Below are positions 52,326-61,263 of a stretch of DNA of 64,000 nt, in pieces. The stretch spans positions 1 to 64,000 of the forward strand of contig NZ_JAYGHR010000075.1 of assembly GCF_034932365.1 (NCBI RefSeq), in the 5' to 3' direction. Source of the DNA: Capilliphycus robustus. Its GTDB lineage: Bacteria; Cyanobacteriota; Cyanobacteriia; Cyanobacteriales; Microcoleaceae. Position 1 is the first letter of the stretch. Each line of letters begins with the position of its first letter. The position numbers and the translations under genes were made by a program. The notes under the pieces are model-generated. The model saw only the letters and a program-made list of their open reading frames with translations, was not told the origin of the DNA and did not search any database.

Positions 52326-53054
52326 ATGATCTTATTTTATATAGATGAAGGAGGTACAGGCTGGAAAGATGAGCAATCAGAATACTTTTTTTTGTGTGCT
52401 TTGGCAATTCACTCAAGGTTTTTGCGGGAAATAGAAACAGAGTTCTTTAACTTTAAGCAAAGTATTGTTCAAAGCAAACAACCTGATGAATGGGAGTTAA
52501 AAGGTAGAGATATCTGGCAAGGCTTAAGCCAATTTAAAAATGTTCCACAAGACTATCGCGTTCAAATTTTTGTCGAATTTTCACAGATGTTAAGTCAGTT
52601 ACCCTGTCATCTGTTTGCCATTCAGATGAATAAGCAACTGTTAAGAGAACAACAACAAGCAATTACTAATGACACTGATTTATATAAATTATCTCTCCAT
52701 TACTTATTAAATCGGTTAGAAACTTTTCTTGAAAATAGTGAAGAAACAGGAATGTTGTTTTTAGATTCCCGTTCTACTCTAAATACTGCCGTACAAGATA
52801 ACAGAGTCATCAAAGCCTACAAAAACTGGAGAGATGCAAATATAAAAGCTATTAATTTAATTAATTTGATAGGATTACCTTGGTTTGGATTTTCTGCTTT
52901 TTATCCAGGATTGCAGATAGTAGACTATGCTACATATTTGCTTTCTCGTTTATCAGTAGAGAAATCTGAAGCTAGGATTATTGAATTAAACCAAGCATTC
53001 AACGTCATTAAAAACAAAATAGAAATTATTCAAGTTCCTAATGAATTCAAGTAA
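52326..53054 (+). CDS. DUF3800 protein
   Basis: About 242 residues from the ATG at 52326; an ATG at 52299 would add nine residues not expected at the conserved N-terminus. The start reads ILFYIDEGG, the DUF3800 signature of a strand followed by Asp-Glu. Downstream are the conserved helical ELKGRDIW and a late LQIVDYATYLLSRL motif. DUF3800 is thought to have an RNase-H-like fold and is frequent near defence and mobile genes, but its activity is not established. The gene is convergent with the C5 methyltransferase at 53247, and a hairpin-rich stretch separates them. Confidence 0.82.
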   Translation: MILFYIDEGGTGWKDEQSEYFFLCALAIHSRFLREIETEFFNFKQSIVQSKQPDEWELKGRDIWQGLSQFKNVPQDYRVQIFVEFSQMLSQLPCHLFAIQMNKQLLREQQQAITNDTDLYKLSLHYLLNRLETFLENSEETGMLFLDSRSTLNTAVQDNRVIKAYKNWRDANIKAINLINLIGLPWFGFSAFYPGLQIVDYATYLLSRLSVEKSEARIIELNQAFNVIKNKIEIIQVPNEFK

Positions 53055-53089
53055 TCAGTGTATTTTTGCTGAAACAGGTAGTTTTAACT

Positions 53090-53260
53090 CCTCGTTTAGG
53101 CGAGGTGTAGTCAAAGCTAACTGTAGGCTGAATTTAAATTATTAACCCACGACTGACATAGCCGTGGGCTGTAGTTAATAAACTTAACAGGCGCGTAGTA
53201 TTTCAACTACACCATTAGTCCCCGTGCAGTTCGGGGTACCTCGTATTTATATTATACACA
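53090..53260. mobile_element. Non-autonomous IS200/IS605-type palindromic remnant
   Basis: Three hairpins follow each other: CCTCG/CGAGG (53090-53105), CCCACG/CGTGGG (53146-53168) and CCCCG/CGGGG (53220-53236), plus a short GTAG/CTAC pair. The minus strand around 53140-53175 reads AACTAC, CCACGGCT, AGTCG and GG in the same order as the right-end modules downstream of the tnpB at 41701 and 41775, which supports an IS-derived origin. The sequence ends near a TGTATAATA motif also seen just upstream of that tnpB. No transposase or tnpB is inside. Confidence 0.55.
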
Positions 53261-54443
53261 AATTACTTAAAGTTGTCATCGGAAGTTCAAGTTTTTCTGA
53301 TGTCGGCTGACTATATCCCGTTAAAAATTGTTTAATCGTTGTAGCAATTCCCTTAGAAGCCAAGTAGGGAACACCATTTCCAATCATCTTAAACATACTA
53401 CTCAAAGATAACTCCTGGGGAAGCGCATATTCTTTTGGTAAAGATTGAATAGCCAAAGTCTCAGCTACCGAAAGCCTGCGAACTTTATAGGGATGTAAAT
53501 GAACTTCATTATTTCCATAGCAAGCTGTAGGAGAATAACGCCAACGGTGAAGACGTTTGTATGATTTTTTTGAGTCATCCCCTTCGCTAACTGATATAAT
53601 TTTTTTAATTCCGGCTCGGGGTTGAAAGTGATTTTCAGCGTTTGGATGATTTAGCACGTCATTTTTTCTAAACCAATTCTCTACAGTTAAGTTTTCAGGA
53701 ATTCCATCAGGACAAAGTATTACTGAATTTTCTTGAAAGGGGCTAATTGTCGGCCATGAATATTTTGTAATATCGGTTCTTGAGTAACTCATGTATTTCT
53801 CCCAGGGAAAAAGTCCTTCTGGTAAAAAATCAGCTTTTTTAATCTTGATACCCAAATCAGTAATTATATTTTTTCTAAAGCCAATTAAGATAATTCTATC
53901 TCTATCTTGAGGAACACCATACTCTAAAGCATTTATCAATCTTTCTGTCAGTACATATCCAGCTTGAACAAGCTTTTCTTTAAGAAACTCAAAAAACATC
54001 TTATGCTTTTGAGTTTTATAAAGTCCCTTAACGTTTTCAAATAAGAAAAAATCCGGTTTTTGTTGTATGATTAATTCAATATAGGTATCGGATAGTTTGC
54101 CATTTTCTCCATTTTGACCTCTATTTTTTCCACCTACTGAAAAGTCAGGACAAGGAGGCCCTCCGATAAATCCTATTAGTTCTGATTGTTTTCGAGCGTC
54201 TTGAACTAATTCCCAAAGACGTAATGCTTTTTCTCCTTCGGTGAGTTGAACAATATCGGCATTTTCTCCACTATTGTAGCCATATTCTGGCTCGGGAAGT
54301 TGAAGGCATTTTCTAGAATAACGGTAAGCTTTTATGAAAGTTGGATTAATATCGCTTACATAGGCTATTTTAAAACCACTTTTTTCAAATCCTAAATCTA
54401 AAAATCCTGCGCCCGAAAAGAATGAAAAGATACAACTGTTCAT
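53247..54443 (-). CDS. DNA (cytosine-5-)-methyltransferase
   Basis: 398 residues. The C5-methylase motifs appear in order: I FFSGAGFLDLG, IV GGPPCPDFS with the catalytic Cys98, VI ENVKG, VIII QDRDR and X near the end (FKMIGNGVP). The enzyme methylates the C5 carbon of cytosine in a specific site set by the variable region (about 215-300). No cognate endonuclease gene is next to it; the DUF3800 gene converges on it. The last few residues (LSNLCII) are encoded in sequence resembling the IS left end at 53247-53260, so the natural C-terminus may have been replaced. Confidence 0.92.
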   Translation of the reverse strand: MNSCIFSFFSGAGFLDLGFEKSGFKIAYVSDINPTFIKAYRYSRKCLQLPEPEYGYNSGENADIVQLTEGEKALRLWELVQDARKQSELIGFIGGPPCPDFSVGGKNRGQNGENGKLSDTYIELIIQQKPDFFLFENVKGLYKTQKHKMFFEFLKEKLVQAGYVLTERLINALEYGVPQDRDRIILIGFRKNIITDLGIKIKKADFLPEGLFPWEKYMSYSRTDITKYSWPTISPFQENSVILCPDGIPENLTVENWFRKNDVLNHPNAENHFQPRAGIKKIISVSEGDDSKKSYKRLHRWRYSPTACYGNNEVHLHPYKVRRLSVAETLAIQSLPKEYALPQELSLSSMFKMIGNGVPYLASKGIATTIKQFLTGYSQPTSEKLELPMTTLSNLCII

Positions 54444-54649
54444 AGATTATTTTAAAATATTGTTGAATAATTCAAGTTATCATAGGGTGATTTGTGTTGT
54501 CAAGATTAGCTTTAAAGTATAACAAGTTTATTTGATGTTAAATTTAATCTTATTATCCCATATAGGGCTTGCCAAGGACTAACTGTTGAGGTATTCTAAG
54601 CAGTAGGTTTGATGAATAAAATGTGTTAACCAAACTTAACAATAGACCT

Positions 54650-55201
54650 ATGACTCAACAACCCTCACCCAATAATCAAAGCTTACTAGAAAGATTGAAA
54701 CAGTTCTTAAGAAAAATTGAGAATAAAGAGAAATTAATAGCTGCTGTAGGTGGCATTTTAACTATAGTTGTTACTGTAGTAGGATTTATTCACAAGCCAG
54801 CAGTCTCCATTCCCCCCACAAATTGTAGCGGTTTCCTCGTTTATATTCCGGCTGAGTCTGATACAGTAAATGATCTTGAAAGTAAGATTAACTGCTACCG
54901 TGACCGCATTGCGAATAACCCGAAAGACGCTGTTGCTTATACTAACTTAGGTGAAGCAGAACGTCGTTTGGCGAACATAAAAAATCACAGAACAAACAAG
55001 CGTCTGAACGAATTAGAAGCCGCTAAAAAGCATCATTTGACAGCACAACGTTTAGATCCCAAAGCTAAAGAAGTGAAACAAGGATTAGAATTAGTGAATA
55101 CAGAAATAGAAGATTTGCACCAGAAGAAAACCTGGCTTAAACCCGAAATGCTTGTGAAGTCTGTAGAAGGTAAAGTAATGACATTCAATAAAAAAGAGTA
55201 G
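54650..55201 (+). CDS. Membrane-anchored TPR-like protein
   Basis: About 183 residues from the ATG at 54650; a GTG at 54623 would add nine residues. A single membrane helix spans about residues 30-48 (LIAAVGGILTIVVTVVGFI). It is followed by a soluble part with a TPR-like pair (CYRDRIANNPKDAVAYTNLGEAERRLANI and the KHHLTAQRLDPKAKEVKQGLELV helix). The N-terminus (about 10-28) is a basic amphipathic helix in the cytoplasm. It looks like a small scaffold; no specific family is recognised. It lies between the C5 methyltransferase and the sulfotransferase with no evident partner. Confidence 0.7.
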   Translation: MTQQPSPNNQSLLERLKQFLRKIENKEKLIAAVGGILTIVVTVVGFIHKPAVSIPPTNCSGFLVYIPAESDTVNDLESKINCYRDRIANNPKDAVAYTNLGEAERRLANIKNHRTNKRLNELEAAKKHHLTAQRLDPKAKEVKQGLELVNTEIEDLHQKKTWLKPEMLVKSVEGKVMTFNKKE

Positions 55202-55242
55202 AAAGTTTTGATCTAGAGTGTCTGAAAAAGTTTTAGGAGTTT

Positions 55243-55261
55243 GGGCGCAAGCGTTGCGCCC
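55243..55261. repeat. GC-rich dispersed palindrome
   Basis: GGGCGCAA (55243-55250) pairs with TTGCGCCC (55254-55261) across a three-base GCG loop, 41 bases after the TPR-like stop. The word GGGCGCAAGCGTTGCGCCC is a well-known type of dispersed cyanobacterial palindrome and may also act as a terminator. Confidence 0.7.
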
Positions 55262-55418
55262 CTACAATATCTGTTTAAGATTGGGGAGGATAGAGAATAA
55301 AAGATTATAACATAAGGTAGACTAAATTATAACGCTTATGAAACTGAATGTAAATGTAGTTTTTGGCTCATTTTTTTATAGAGGATGAATCAAGTCAAGT
55401 GACTTGACTCAACTCAAT

Positions 55419-56273
55419 CTATTTTGAAGTTTGAAAATGAATGACTTTCGCTGCACTATGGGTTGTATCTTTCCAAAAGGAGAGCTGACTAAATCGCTCA
55501 AATAAATCCGGAGGTAGTATACTTCTCCGGGCTTTAAATTCTACCCGAGAGCGAACAGTATGCAATCCTTCTGTTCTCAACTTGCGATCAAATTCGGGTT
55601 CTTCGTACTCGATGCTTTCGAGGTCGTGATCAAAGGGTTCTTCTCCAATAAACTGATAAATTAATGATAGCGTTTCCTCTGGAGATATCGCTAAAAACTC
55701 ATAGTCTACTAATAGTAAACGCTCCGCTTGTTCGCTGTAAAATGCTTCTTTGAGAGCATTATAAGCAAATCCAACTAAACGGTTTCCTTGGCTTAACGCT
55801 TCTGTGCGACTGTATACGGTTGAAATTTCAGCTCGATTTCTGAACATTCTAGAAATTTCAAACGCATTCCGCCGAACTAATCGCTCCAAAGAATCCATTA
55901 CCCAAGCGACGTTACGCACGCAACAAATGACTTTTGCTTCTGGAAACAATTGACAAATTAGCGGTAACTTGCTGCACCAAAGTCGATTAGTATCAAAAAC
56001 AACTTTTTTTTCAGCAAGTTGCTGTTGATAATAGGCAGAAAAAATACTGAGGATCAAATCACGCCTCTGATCTTGAGAAAGGAACACGGAGAATTCGTTC
56101 TCCTCACTCATCGCATCGAGCATTCGGTTGACTAAACCCCCGACAGGCGATGTCATTCCTGCATGAAAACGAGGATTTTGCCTCAGTATAGCTGCCAGCA
56201 CCGTTGAGCCAGCACGAGGTAAACCCGAAATAAAGTGAATGGGGCTAGATAGAGACACAGTGTATGTATTCAC
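55419..56273 (-). CDS. Sulfotransferase family protein
   Basis: 284 residues. The N-terminal ISGLPRAGST (about residues 15-24) is the 5'-phosphosulphate-binding loop of PAPS-dependent sulfotransferases. The later CVRNVAWVMDSLERLVRR helix is the conserved 3'-phosphate segment. The family moves sulphate from PAPS to a hydroxyl on a carbohydrate, lipid or peptide. It faces away from the fibrillin gene, 475 bases away. The acceptor is unknown. The nearby polysaccharide cluster makes a sugar acceptor possible, but this is inference. Confidence 0.88.
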   Translation of the reverse strand: MNTYTVSLSSPIHFISGLPRAGSTVLAAILRQNPRFHAGMTSPVGGLVNRMLDAMSEENEFSVFLSQDQRRDLILSIFSAYYQQQLAEKKVVFDTNRLWCSKLPLICQLFPEAKVICCVRNVAWVMDSLERLVRRNAFEISRMFRNRAEISTVYSRTEALSQGNRLVGFAYNALKEAFYSEQAERLLLVDYEFLAISPEETLSLIYQFIGEEPFDHDLESIEYEEPEFDRKLRTEGLHTVRSRVEFKARRSILPPDLFERFSQLSFWKDTTHSAAKVIHFQTSK

Positions 56274-56748
56274 CTCTTATAAGCTCTCAAACTGCACATC
56301 AGTATTTGAACAAATACTTCCTAGTGCTTTTGCCCATGATATCAAATTTGAGGATTCACCCTCAAAAGCACAATTAGATTATAAGACTAATGATACTTCT
56401 GGTTTCTCTTATATCTAGCATAATTTATCAAAAAATCAACATTTCTTCATCCTGTTAAGCTTGACAAAATCTTTCAACTTGGAGAGCTAGCCCTGAAAAT
56501 CTATCTCTGAAGTCGTTTCTCAAAATGACAGATAGATCATCCGGTTTATAAACAGAGTGAAAATCAGCAATTTACAGGGACATTCATTCACCTTATTGAT
56601 CTTTTTTTACAGTTAATAAAAATAGTTTATCACCGCATCTGTATTCAAATCTAACTTGAGATAGAGTTTGGACTTCCCCCCAATATGCTAAATTTTATGG
56701 TAATATAGTTTGAGGAGCAACAATAAACATAAAAAAGAAGTTTTATAA
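56274..56748. other. 475-base intergenic region
   Basis: AT-rich sequence between two divergent genes (sulfotransferase on minus, fibrillin on plus). It should contain both promoters. No ORF longer than trivial length, hairpin or repeat stands out. Confidence 0.4.
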
Positions 56749-57336
56749 ATGATGAAAAAAGCTAGATTATTAGAGCTAATTGCAGGGAAAAATCGGGGAA
56801 TATTAGCAAGTGAGTTAGATCGTCAGGCGATATTATCGGCGATTGCCCAACTCGAAGATTATAATCCTCATCCTAAGCCACTAGAAGTACCTGAACTGTT
56901 GGAGGGGAACTGGCAACTGGTCTACACTAGCAGTAGAGAATTGCTCGGAATTGATCGCTTTCCCTTTTACAACTTAGGTAAAACTTACCAATGTATTCGG
57001 GTGAAAACAGGTAAAATTTACAATATTGCTGAAGTCATTGGTATCCCTTATTTAGAAGGTTTAGTCAGTGTCGTTGCTGGATTTGAAGCGGTATCTGATC
57101 GACGAGTAGAAGTCAAATTTAACCGTTTTGTTATCGGTTTACAACGATTTATAGGTTATCAATCTCTCCATCCGTTTATTAATGCTGTAGAGTCGGGTAG
57201 AAAGTTTTTGGCGATCGACTTCAAGATTGAACCCGGTAATCAACAAGGATGGTTAGATACTACCTATTTGGATGATCAGATGAGAATTGGACGAGGAAAT
57301 GAGGGAAGCGTGTTTGTGCTGATCAAGGTTCCTTAG
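56749..57336 (+). CDS. PAP/fibrillin family protein
   Basis: 195 residues, typical for the family. The conserved stretches are an N-terminal helix (LLELIAGKNRGI), LEGNWQLVYTSS, NIAEVIGIPYLEGLVSVVAGF and a C-terminal WLDTTYLDDQMRIGRGNEGSVFVL. Fibrillins (plastid-lipid-associated proteins) are lipocalin-like proteins of thylakoids and plastoglobules that affect lipid and pigment storage and photoprotection. There is no signal peptide, so it is likely peripheral at thylakoids. It is a cyanobacterial/plant-type gene and supports the host assignment. Confidence 0.92.
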   Translation: MMKKARLLELIAGKNRGILASELDRQAILSAIAQLEDYNPHPKPLEVPELLEGNWQLVYTSSRELLGIDRFPFYNLGKTYQCIRVKTGKIYNIAEVIGIPYLEGLVSVVAGFEAVSDRRVEVKFNRFVIGLQRFIGYQSLHPFINAVESGRKFLAIDFKIEPGNQQGWLDTTYLDDQMRIGRGNEGSVFVLIKVP

Positions 57337-57816
57337 TCTTGCTAAGTGCGATAGGTGCGATCGCTATCTTCATTCTCCGCTCATCAAAAAAGAGGAGGGG
57401 AGTTTGAAGTTCAAAATTGATTTTGTTGGTTTTCTTTAGAGTATAATTTTTTACCAGCAGCAAAATCGCTTATACTGTTGTCAATTTCAATTTTTGTGTT
57501 ATGATCCTCATGCTTGCAGTCGTGAAAAACTCAAGACAACTAACTCTATAGACGAGATAAAAAGCCAATGTTTACAATATTCTGTCAGGGGTATCTACAT
57601 CGGTTCAAAAGTCCTGAACATCAGGATATTTGAAGAACTAAAGATAGACGTCTATAGAATAAATAGGATGAAGATTGAGTCCTAAAAAAGATAGGGAAAC
57701 ATTCATTGAGATGAGCGGAGTTTACCCGACAAAATTTTGGATTGTGGCAGATCGTTTTTATAAATTTCAACGATGTCAACTGTTAAAAATAATTTGATAT
57801 GGGAAAAGGTGTATAG
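57337..57816. other. 480-base leader before the polysaccharide cluster
   Basis: Contains one GCGATCGC (HIP1) site near 57357. It also has a 63-codon TTG-started frame at 57494-57685 that has no ribosome site and looks doubtful. The sequence closest to the glycosyltransferase gene is AT-rich. It probably holds the promoter for the co-directional genes from 57817 onward. No JUMPStart-like element is seen. Confidence 0.4.
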
Positions 57817-58938
57817 ATGAAAATAGCTCTAGTTCATGACTACCTAACTCAGAAGGGAGGAGCAGAGCGTGTTTTTGAGTTGCTTTGCCGCGCTTTCCCC
57901 AATGCTGATATCTTTACTTCACTGTATGAACCCCAAGAAACAATCAATCTAGGAAATAGACTGGTATACACGACTGCGCTGCAAAATATTCCAGGAGCTG
58001 CTAAAAATTTTCGACTCTTAGCTCCCTTTTATTACCGAGCTTTTCGTGCTTTAAACTTGCAAAAATATGACTTAATTCTTAGTAGCAGCACCAGCTTTGC
58101 TAAAGCGGTGAGAAAACGAGCTGGAGCCAAGCATATTTGTTTTTGTCATAACGTCACTCGTTTCCTGTGGGATACGGAAACCTATCTAGATAAGTATCAA
58201 AAATATCGGGCATTTTATCCGTTCTTGGAACAAGTATTTCGGGCGATGAGAAAAGCCGATCACAAGTATGCTCAGGAGCCAGATGTTTATATTGCAAATT
58301 CCACAGAGGTAGCAAATCGGATTGATAAAATCTATAATCAAAATGCGATTGTCGTCAATTATCCCATTGACACCAGTAAGTTTTTATTTTCGAGTTCTAA
58401 AGAAGATTATTATTTGGTAGCATCTCGTTTCTTAGGATACAAACGGATTGATATTACCATTAAAGCCTTCAACAGACTCGGATTGCCTTTAAAAATTATT
58501 GGCAGTGGGCCAGAAGAAGAAGCCTTAAAATCCCTAGCCAAAGAAAATATTCAATTTTTAGGTTTTGTCAGTGATGAACAGCGTCAGCATTTAATGGCAA
58601 ATGCTCAGGCTGTAGTTGTTTCTGCCTTAGAAGATTATGGTTTAGTTCCTATAGAAGCCAATGCTTGTGGTACGCCTGTTATCGCCTATGGTGCAGGGGG
58701 TGTATTAGATACTCAAATTCCAGGATTTACCGGATTATTTTTTGAGGAACAAACATCAGAGTCCCTCCACAAAACCCTACTGAAATTTCCAGAAATTCAA
58801 TGGGAGTATGCCAAAATTAGAGAGCATGCAATCAAAAACTTTTCAGAGGTTGCATTTTTTAATAAACTTGAGCCGATCTTTGAAAAGATTTGTGGGCAGA
58901 GGATAATTACACAAGTCAGTCAATCCAAAGTTGCTTAG
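57817..58938 (+). CDS. Glycosyltransferase family 4
   Basis: 373 residues with a GT-B fold. The N-terminal nucleotide-sugar half begins MKIALVHDYLTQKGGAERV. The C-terminal donor-binding half has the E-x7-E type motif in EDYGLVPIEANACG and the ASRFLGYKRID region. Such retaining enzymes move a sugar from a nucleotide-sugar donor onto the growing polysaccharide or lipid-linked intermediate on the cytoplasmic side of the membrane. It is the first gene of a co-directional set, and its stop is 13 bp from the autokinase ATG. The sugar specificity is not known. Confidence 0.93.
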   Translation: MKIALVHDYLTQKGGAERVFELLCRAFPNADIFTSLYEPQETINLGNRLVYTTALQNIPGAAKNFRLLAPFYYRAFRALNLQKYDLILSSSTSFAKAVRKRAGAKHICFCHNVTRFLWDTETYLDKYQKYRAFYPFLEQVFRAMRKADHKYAQEPDVYIANSTEVANRIDKIYNQNAIVVNYPIDTSKFLFSSSKEDYYLVASRFLGYKRIDITIKAFNRLGLPLKIIGSGPEEEALKSLAKENIQFLGFVSDEQRQHLMANAQAVVVSALEDYGLVPIEANACGTPVIAYGAGGVLDTQIPGFTGLFFEEQTSESLHKTLLKFPEIQWEYAKIREHAIKNFSEVAFFNKLEPIFEKICGQRIITQVSQSKVA

Positions 58939-58951
58939 GTGGTCGGAGGTT

Positions 58952-61186
58952 ATGACATCAAACTTTCCCGAAATTCATTCAGAAACCGATTTAGGGTATG
59001 GAAAATTATTTGCAATACTTCTGCGCCAACGCTTTTGGCTACTGAGTATCTTTGTGATCGTTGTGTCGATTACAATTGTCAAAACGAAGTGGTATACAGA
59101 GCCAACCTATGAAAGTAAAATGCAGCTTTTAGTTGAACCTAATTTTCCCGCTAGACCGAGTGGTTTACAAGAAGAACGGGAAAATTTAACGTCTAAACAA
59201 GATTATGCAACTCAACTAACTTTAATGCGAAGTTCAAAATTTACAGAAACGGCAGCTCAGTTATTACAATCTGAATATCCACTTCTAAAGGGAGAGGATA
59301 TAGAGAAAAATTTTAGTTTATCTCAGATAGAAGAGGGAGAGACGGAAACAAGAGTTTTTGAAGCCATCTATACTGATAACGATCCGCTTAAGACTCAGAA
59401 AGTCTTAGAGGCAATGCAACAAGTCTATCAAGACTATAATACAGAACAAGATCAACAGCGTTTAGACCAAGGACTTTCTTTTATTAATGAGGGATTACCA
59501 ACAGCTCAAGAAAAATTGATTCAAGCAGAAGGATCTTTAGAAAAGTTTCGCGAAAATCAAAACCTCATTGATCCTGAACAGCAAGCAAAGGCTGTTACTG
59601 ATGCACTCAATGCTGTAGAAAAAGATCTACTCGAAACTAGAATTCAATATCAAACGACTCAAACTCGCTATGAAACGCTACAAGATCAACTTCAACTTTC
59701 TCCGCAGGAAGCGCAAATTGCAGCTCGTTTAAGTGAATCTTCTCGTTATCAAGAGTTACTGAATCAACTTCAACAAACAGAAATCCTTTTAGCTCAACAA
59801 CGAACAATTTTTACTGATGCAGATCCAGAAGTTCAAAAGTCACTTGAACAACGTCAAAGTTTGCTAGCATTATTGAGGCAAGAAATAGTTAGAATTTTAG
59901 GAGAAATTCCAGCAGAACTGAATGTGACGGCTGAAGACATACTCAAAACAGGGCAGCTTAGTGAAACCGATCAAATGTTAGTCCGTCAACTAGCTGAAAC
60001 TCAAACGGAGTTGCAAACTTTACAAGCTCGCGTCCAAAGTTTAGCTGAAACCGAAGAAGAACTACGCGCTAAATTGAATCGGTTTCCCAGTGTCATTGCT
60101 AATTATAACCGCTTACAGCCGGAAGTCGAAATTCAGCGAATGACGATTAATCAGTTATTGGAAAAAAGACAGGATCTGAGTCTTGAAATTACTCGGGGAG
60201 GCTTTAGCTGGCAAGTTGTAGAACCTCCTCAGTTGGGTGAACAAATTGCACCCAGCCTGAAAAAAAATCTAGCTTTGGGTGGAGTTTTGGGATTATTCCT
60301 GGGAGGAATTGTTGCTTTCTTGCGAGAAAGCTTAGACGATACCGTTCATAGTTCTGATGAACTCAAACAAAAGGTAACTTTACCCTTGTTAGGAATTGTC
60401 CCTAAAATTCCGCAGGCTCAAGCCAACACTTCGATTTTAAATCTATCCTTCCGTAGATCTTCTCCGGCTTATTCTGTAATTTTACAAACCATTTATTGGT
60501 TGCCTTTTCGAGAAGCTCTTGACCTAATTTATAAGAATATTCAGCTTTTAACTTCTCCCAATCCCGTCAAATCGCTGTTAGTAACCTCCGCATTAAATGA
60601 GGCAGGTAAATCAACTTTGGTTTTGGGTTTAGCCTTGAGTGCAGCTCGCTTACATCAAAGGGTTTTACTGATTGATGCAAACTTACGTTCTCCGGCGCTC
60701 CATGAACAACTTAATCTGCCGAATGAACAAGGATTATCAACATTTTTGTCCAGTGAAGTTTCGGCGCCTTATTTGCATCAAATCTCCCCACTAGGTTTGA
60801 GTATTGATGTCTTAACAGGAGGGCCAATTCCTGATGATCCAGTTAAGCTTTTGAGTTCTAATAAGATGCGGAAGCTAATGAAAATTTTTGAAATAAATTA
60901 CGATCTCGTTTTATTAGATACCTCTCCAATTCTCGGAACAGTAGATGTGCTGGAAACAGCATCCTTCTGTGATGGAGTTGTCATGGTTGAACGCATTGAC
61001 CAAATTACTCAGTCTGAACTGAATCAAGCAATCGCAATGCTCAATCAATTAAAAGTAATTGGAATCGTCGCTAATGGATCAACTCATTCTAAAAATAGTT
61101 CGATAACTTACAGTGAACGAAATGGCAATTATTTAGTTCGCTCCGAAAAATCTGCTATCGATTTTCGAGATTATACGCAAAATTAA
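58952..61186 (+). CDS. Wzc-like polysaccharide co-polymerase and tyrosine autokinase (BY-kinase)
   Basis: About 744 residues from the ATG at 58952 (a TTG at 58931 is possible). Wzz-type chain-length domains start after the first membrane helix (about 30-50), and a long coiled-coil region (residues ~165-420) leads to the second membrane helix near 445-465. The cytoplasmic BY-kinase has Walker A NEAGKST near 548, Walker A' LLIDANLRSP and Walker B DLVLLDTSP. The C-terminal tail carries only a few tyrosines (ITYSER, NYLV, DYTQN), fewer than the E. coli Wzc cluster. It controls chain length and export by autophosphorylation. It sits between the GT4 and ABC genes. Confidence 0.93.
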   Translation: MTSNFPEIHSETDLGYGKLFAILLRQRFWLLSIFVIVVSITIVKTKWYTEPTYESKMQLLVEPNFPARPSGLQEERENLTSKQDYATQLTLMRSSKFTETAAQLLQSEYPLLKGEDIEKNFSLSQIEEGETETRVFEAIYTDNDPLKTQKVLEAMQQVYQDYNTEQDQQRLDQGLSFINEGLPTAQEKLIQAEGSLEKFRENQNLIDPEQQAKAVTDALNAVEKDLLETRIQYQTTQTRYETLQDQLQLSPQEAQIAARLSESSRYQELLNQLQQTEILLAQQRTIFTDADPEVQKSLEQRQSLLALLRQEIVRILGEIPAELNVTAEDILKTGQLSETDQMLVRQLAETQTELQTLQARVQSLAETEEELRAKLNRFPSVIANYNRLQPEVEIQRMTINQLLEKRQDLSLEITRGGFSWQVVEPPQLGEQIAPSLKKNLALGGVLGLFLGGIVAFLRESLDDTVHSSDELKQKVTLPLLGIVPKIPQAQANTSILNLSFRRSSPAYSVILQTIYWLPFREALDLIYKNIQLLTSPNPVKSLLVTSALNEAGKSTLVLGLALSAARLHQRVLLIDANLRSPALHEQLNLPNEQGLSTFLSSEVSAPYLHQISPLGLSIDVLTGGPIPDDPVKLLSSNKMRKLMKIFEINYDLVLLDTSPILGTVDVLETASFCDGVVMVERIDQITQSELNQAIAMLNQLKVIGIVANGSTHSKNSSITYSERNGNYLVRSEKSAIDFRDYTQN

Positions 61187-61263
61187 AGCCGAGCAAGGTT
61201 TTATTGTTTCTGATACTTTCCTGATTCTCTGTTGTTCCAACTTAATTGACTAATCATTAAATT

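Noticed and set aside
57494..57685. 63-codon frame before the polysaccharide cluster
   Set aside because: Starts with TTG, has no ribosome site and no signature; considered part of the leader.
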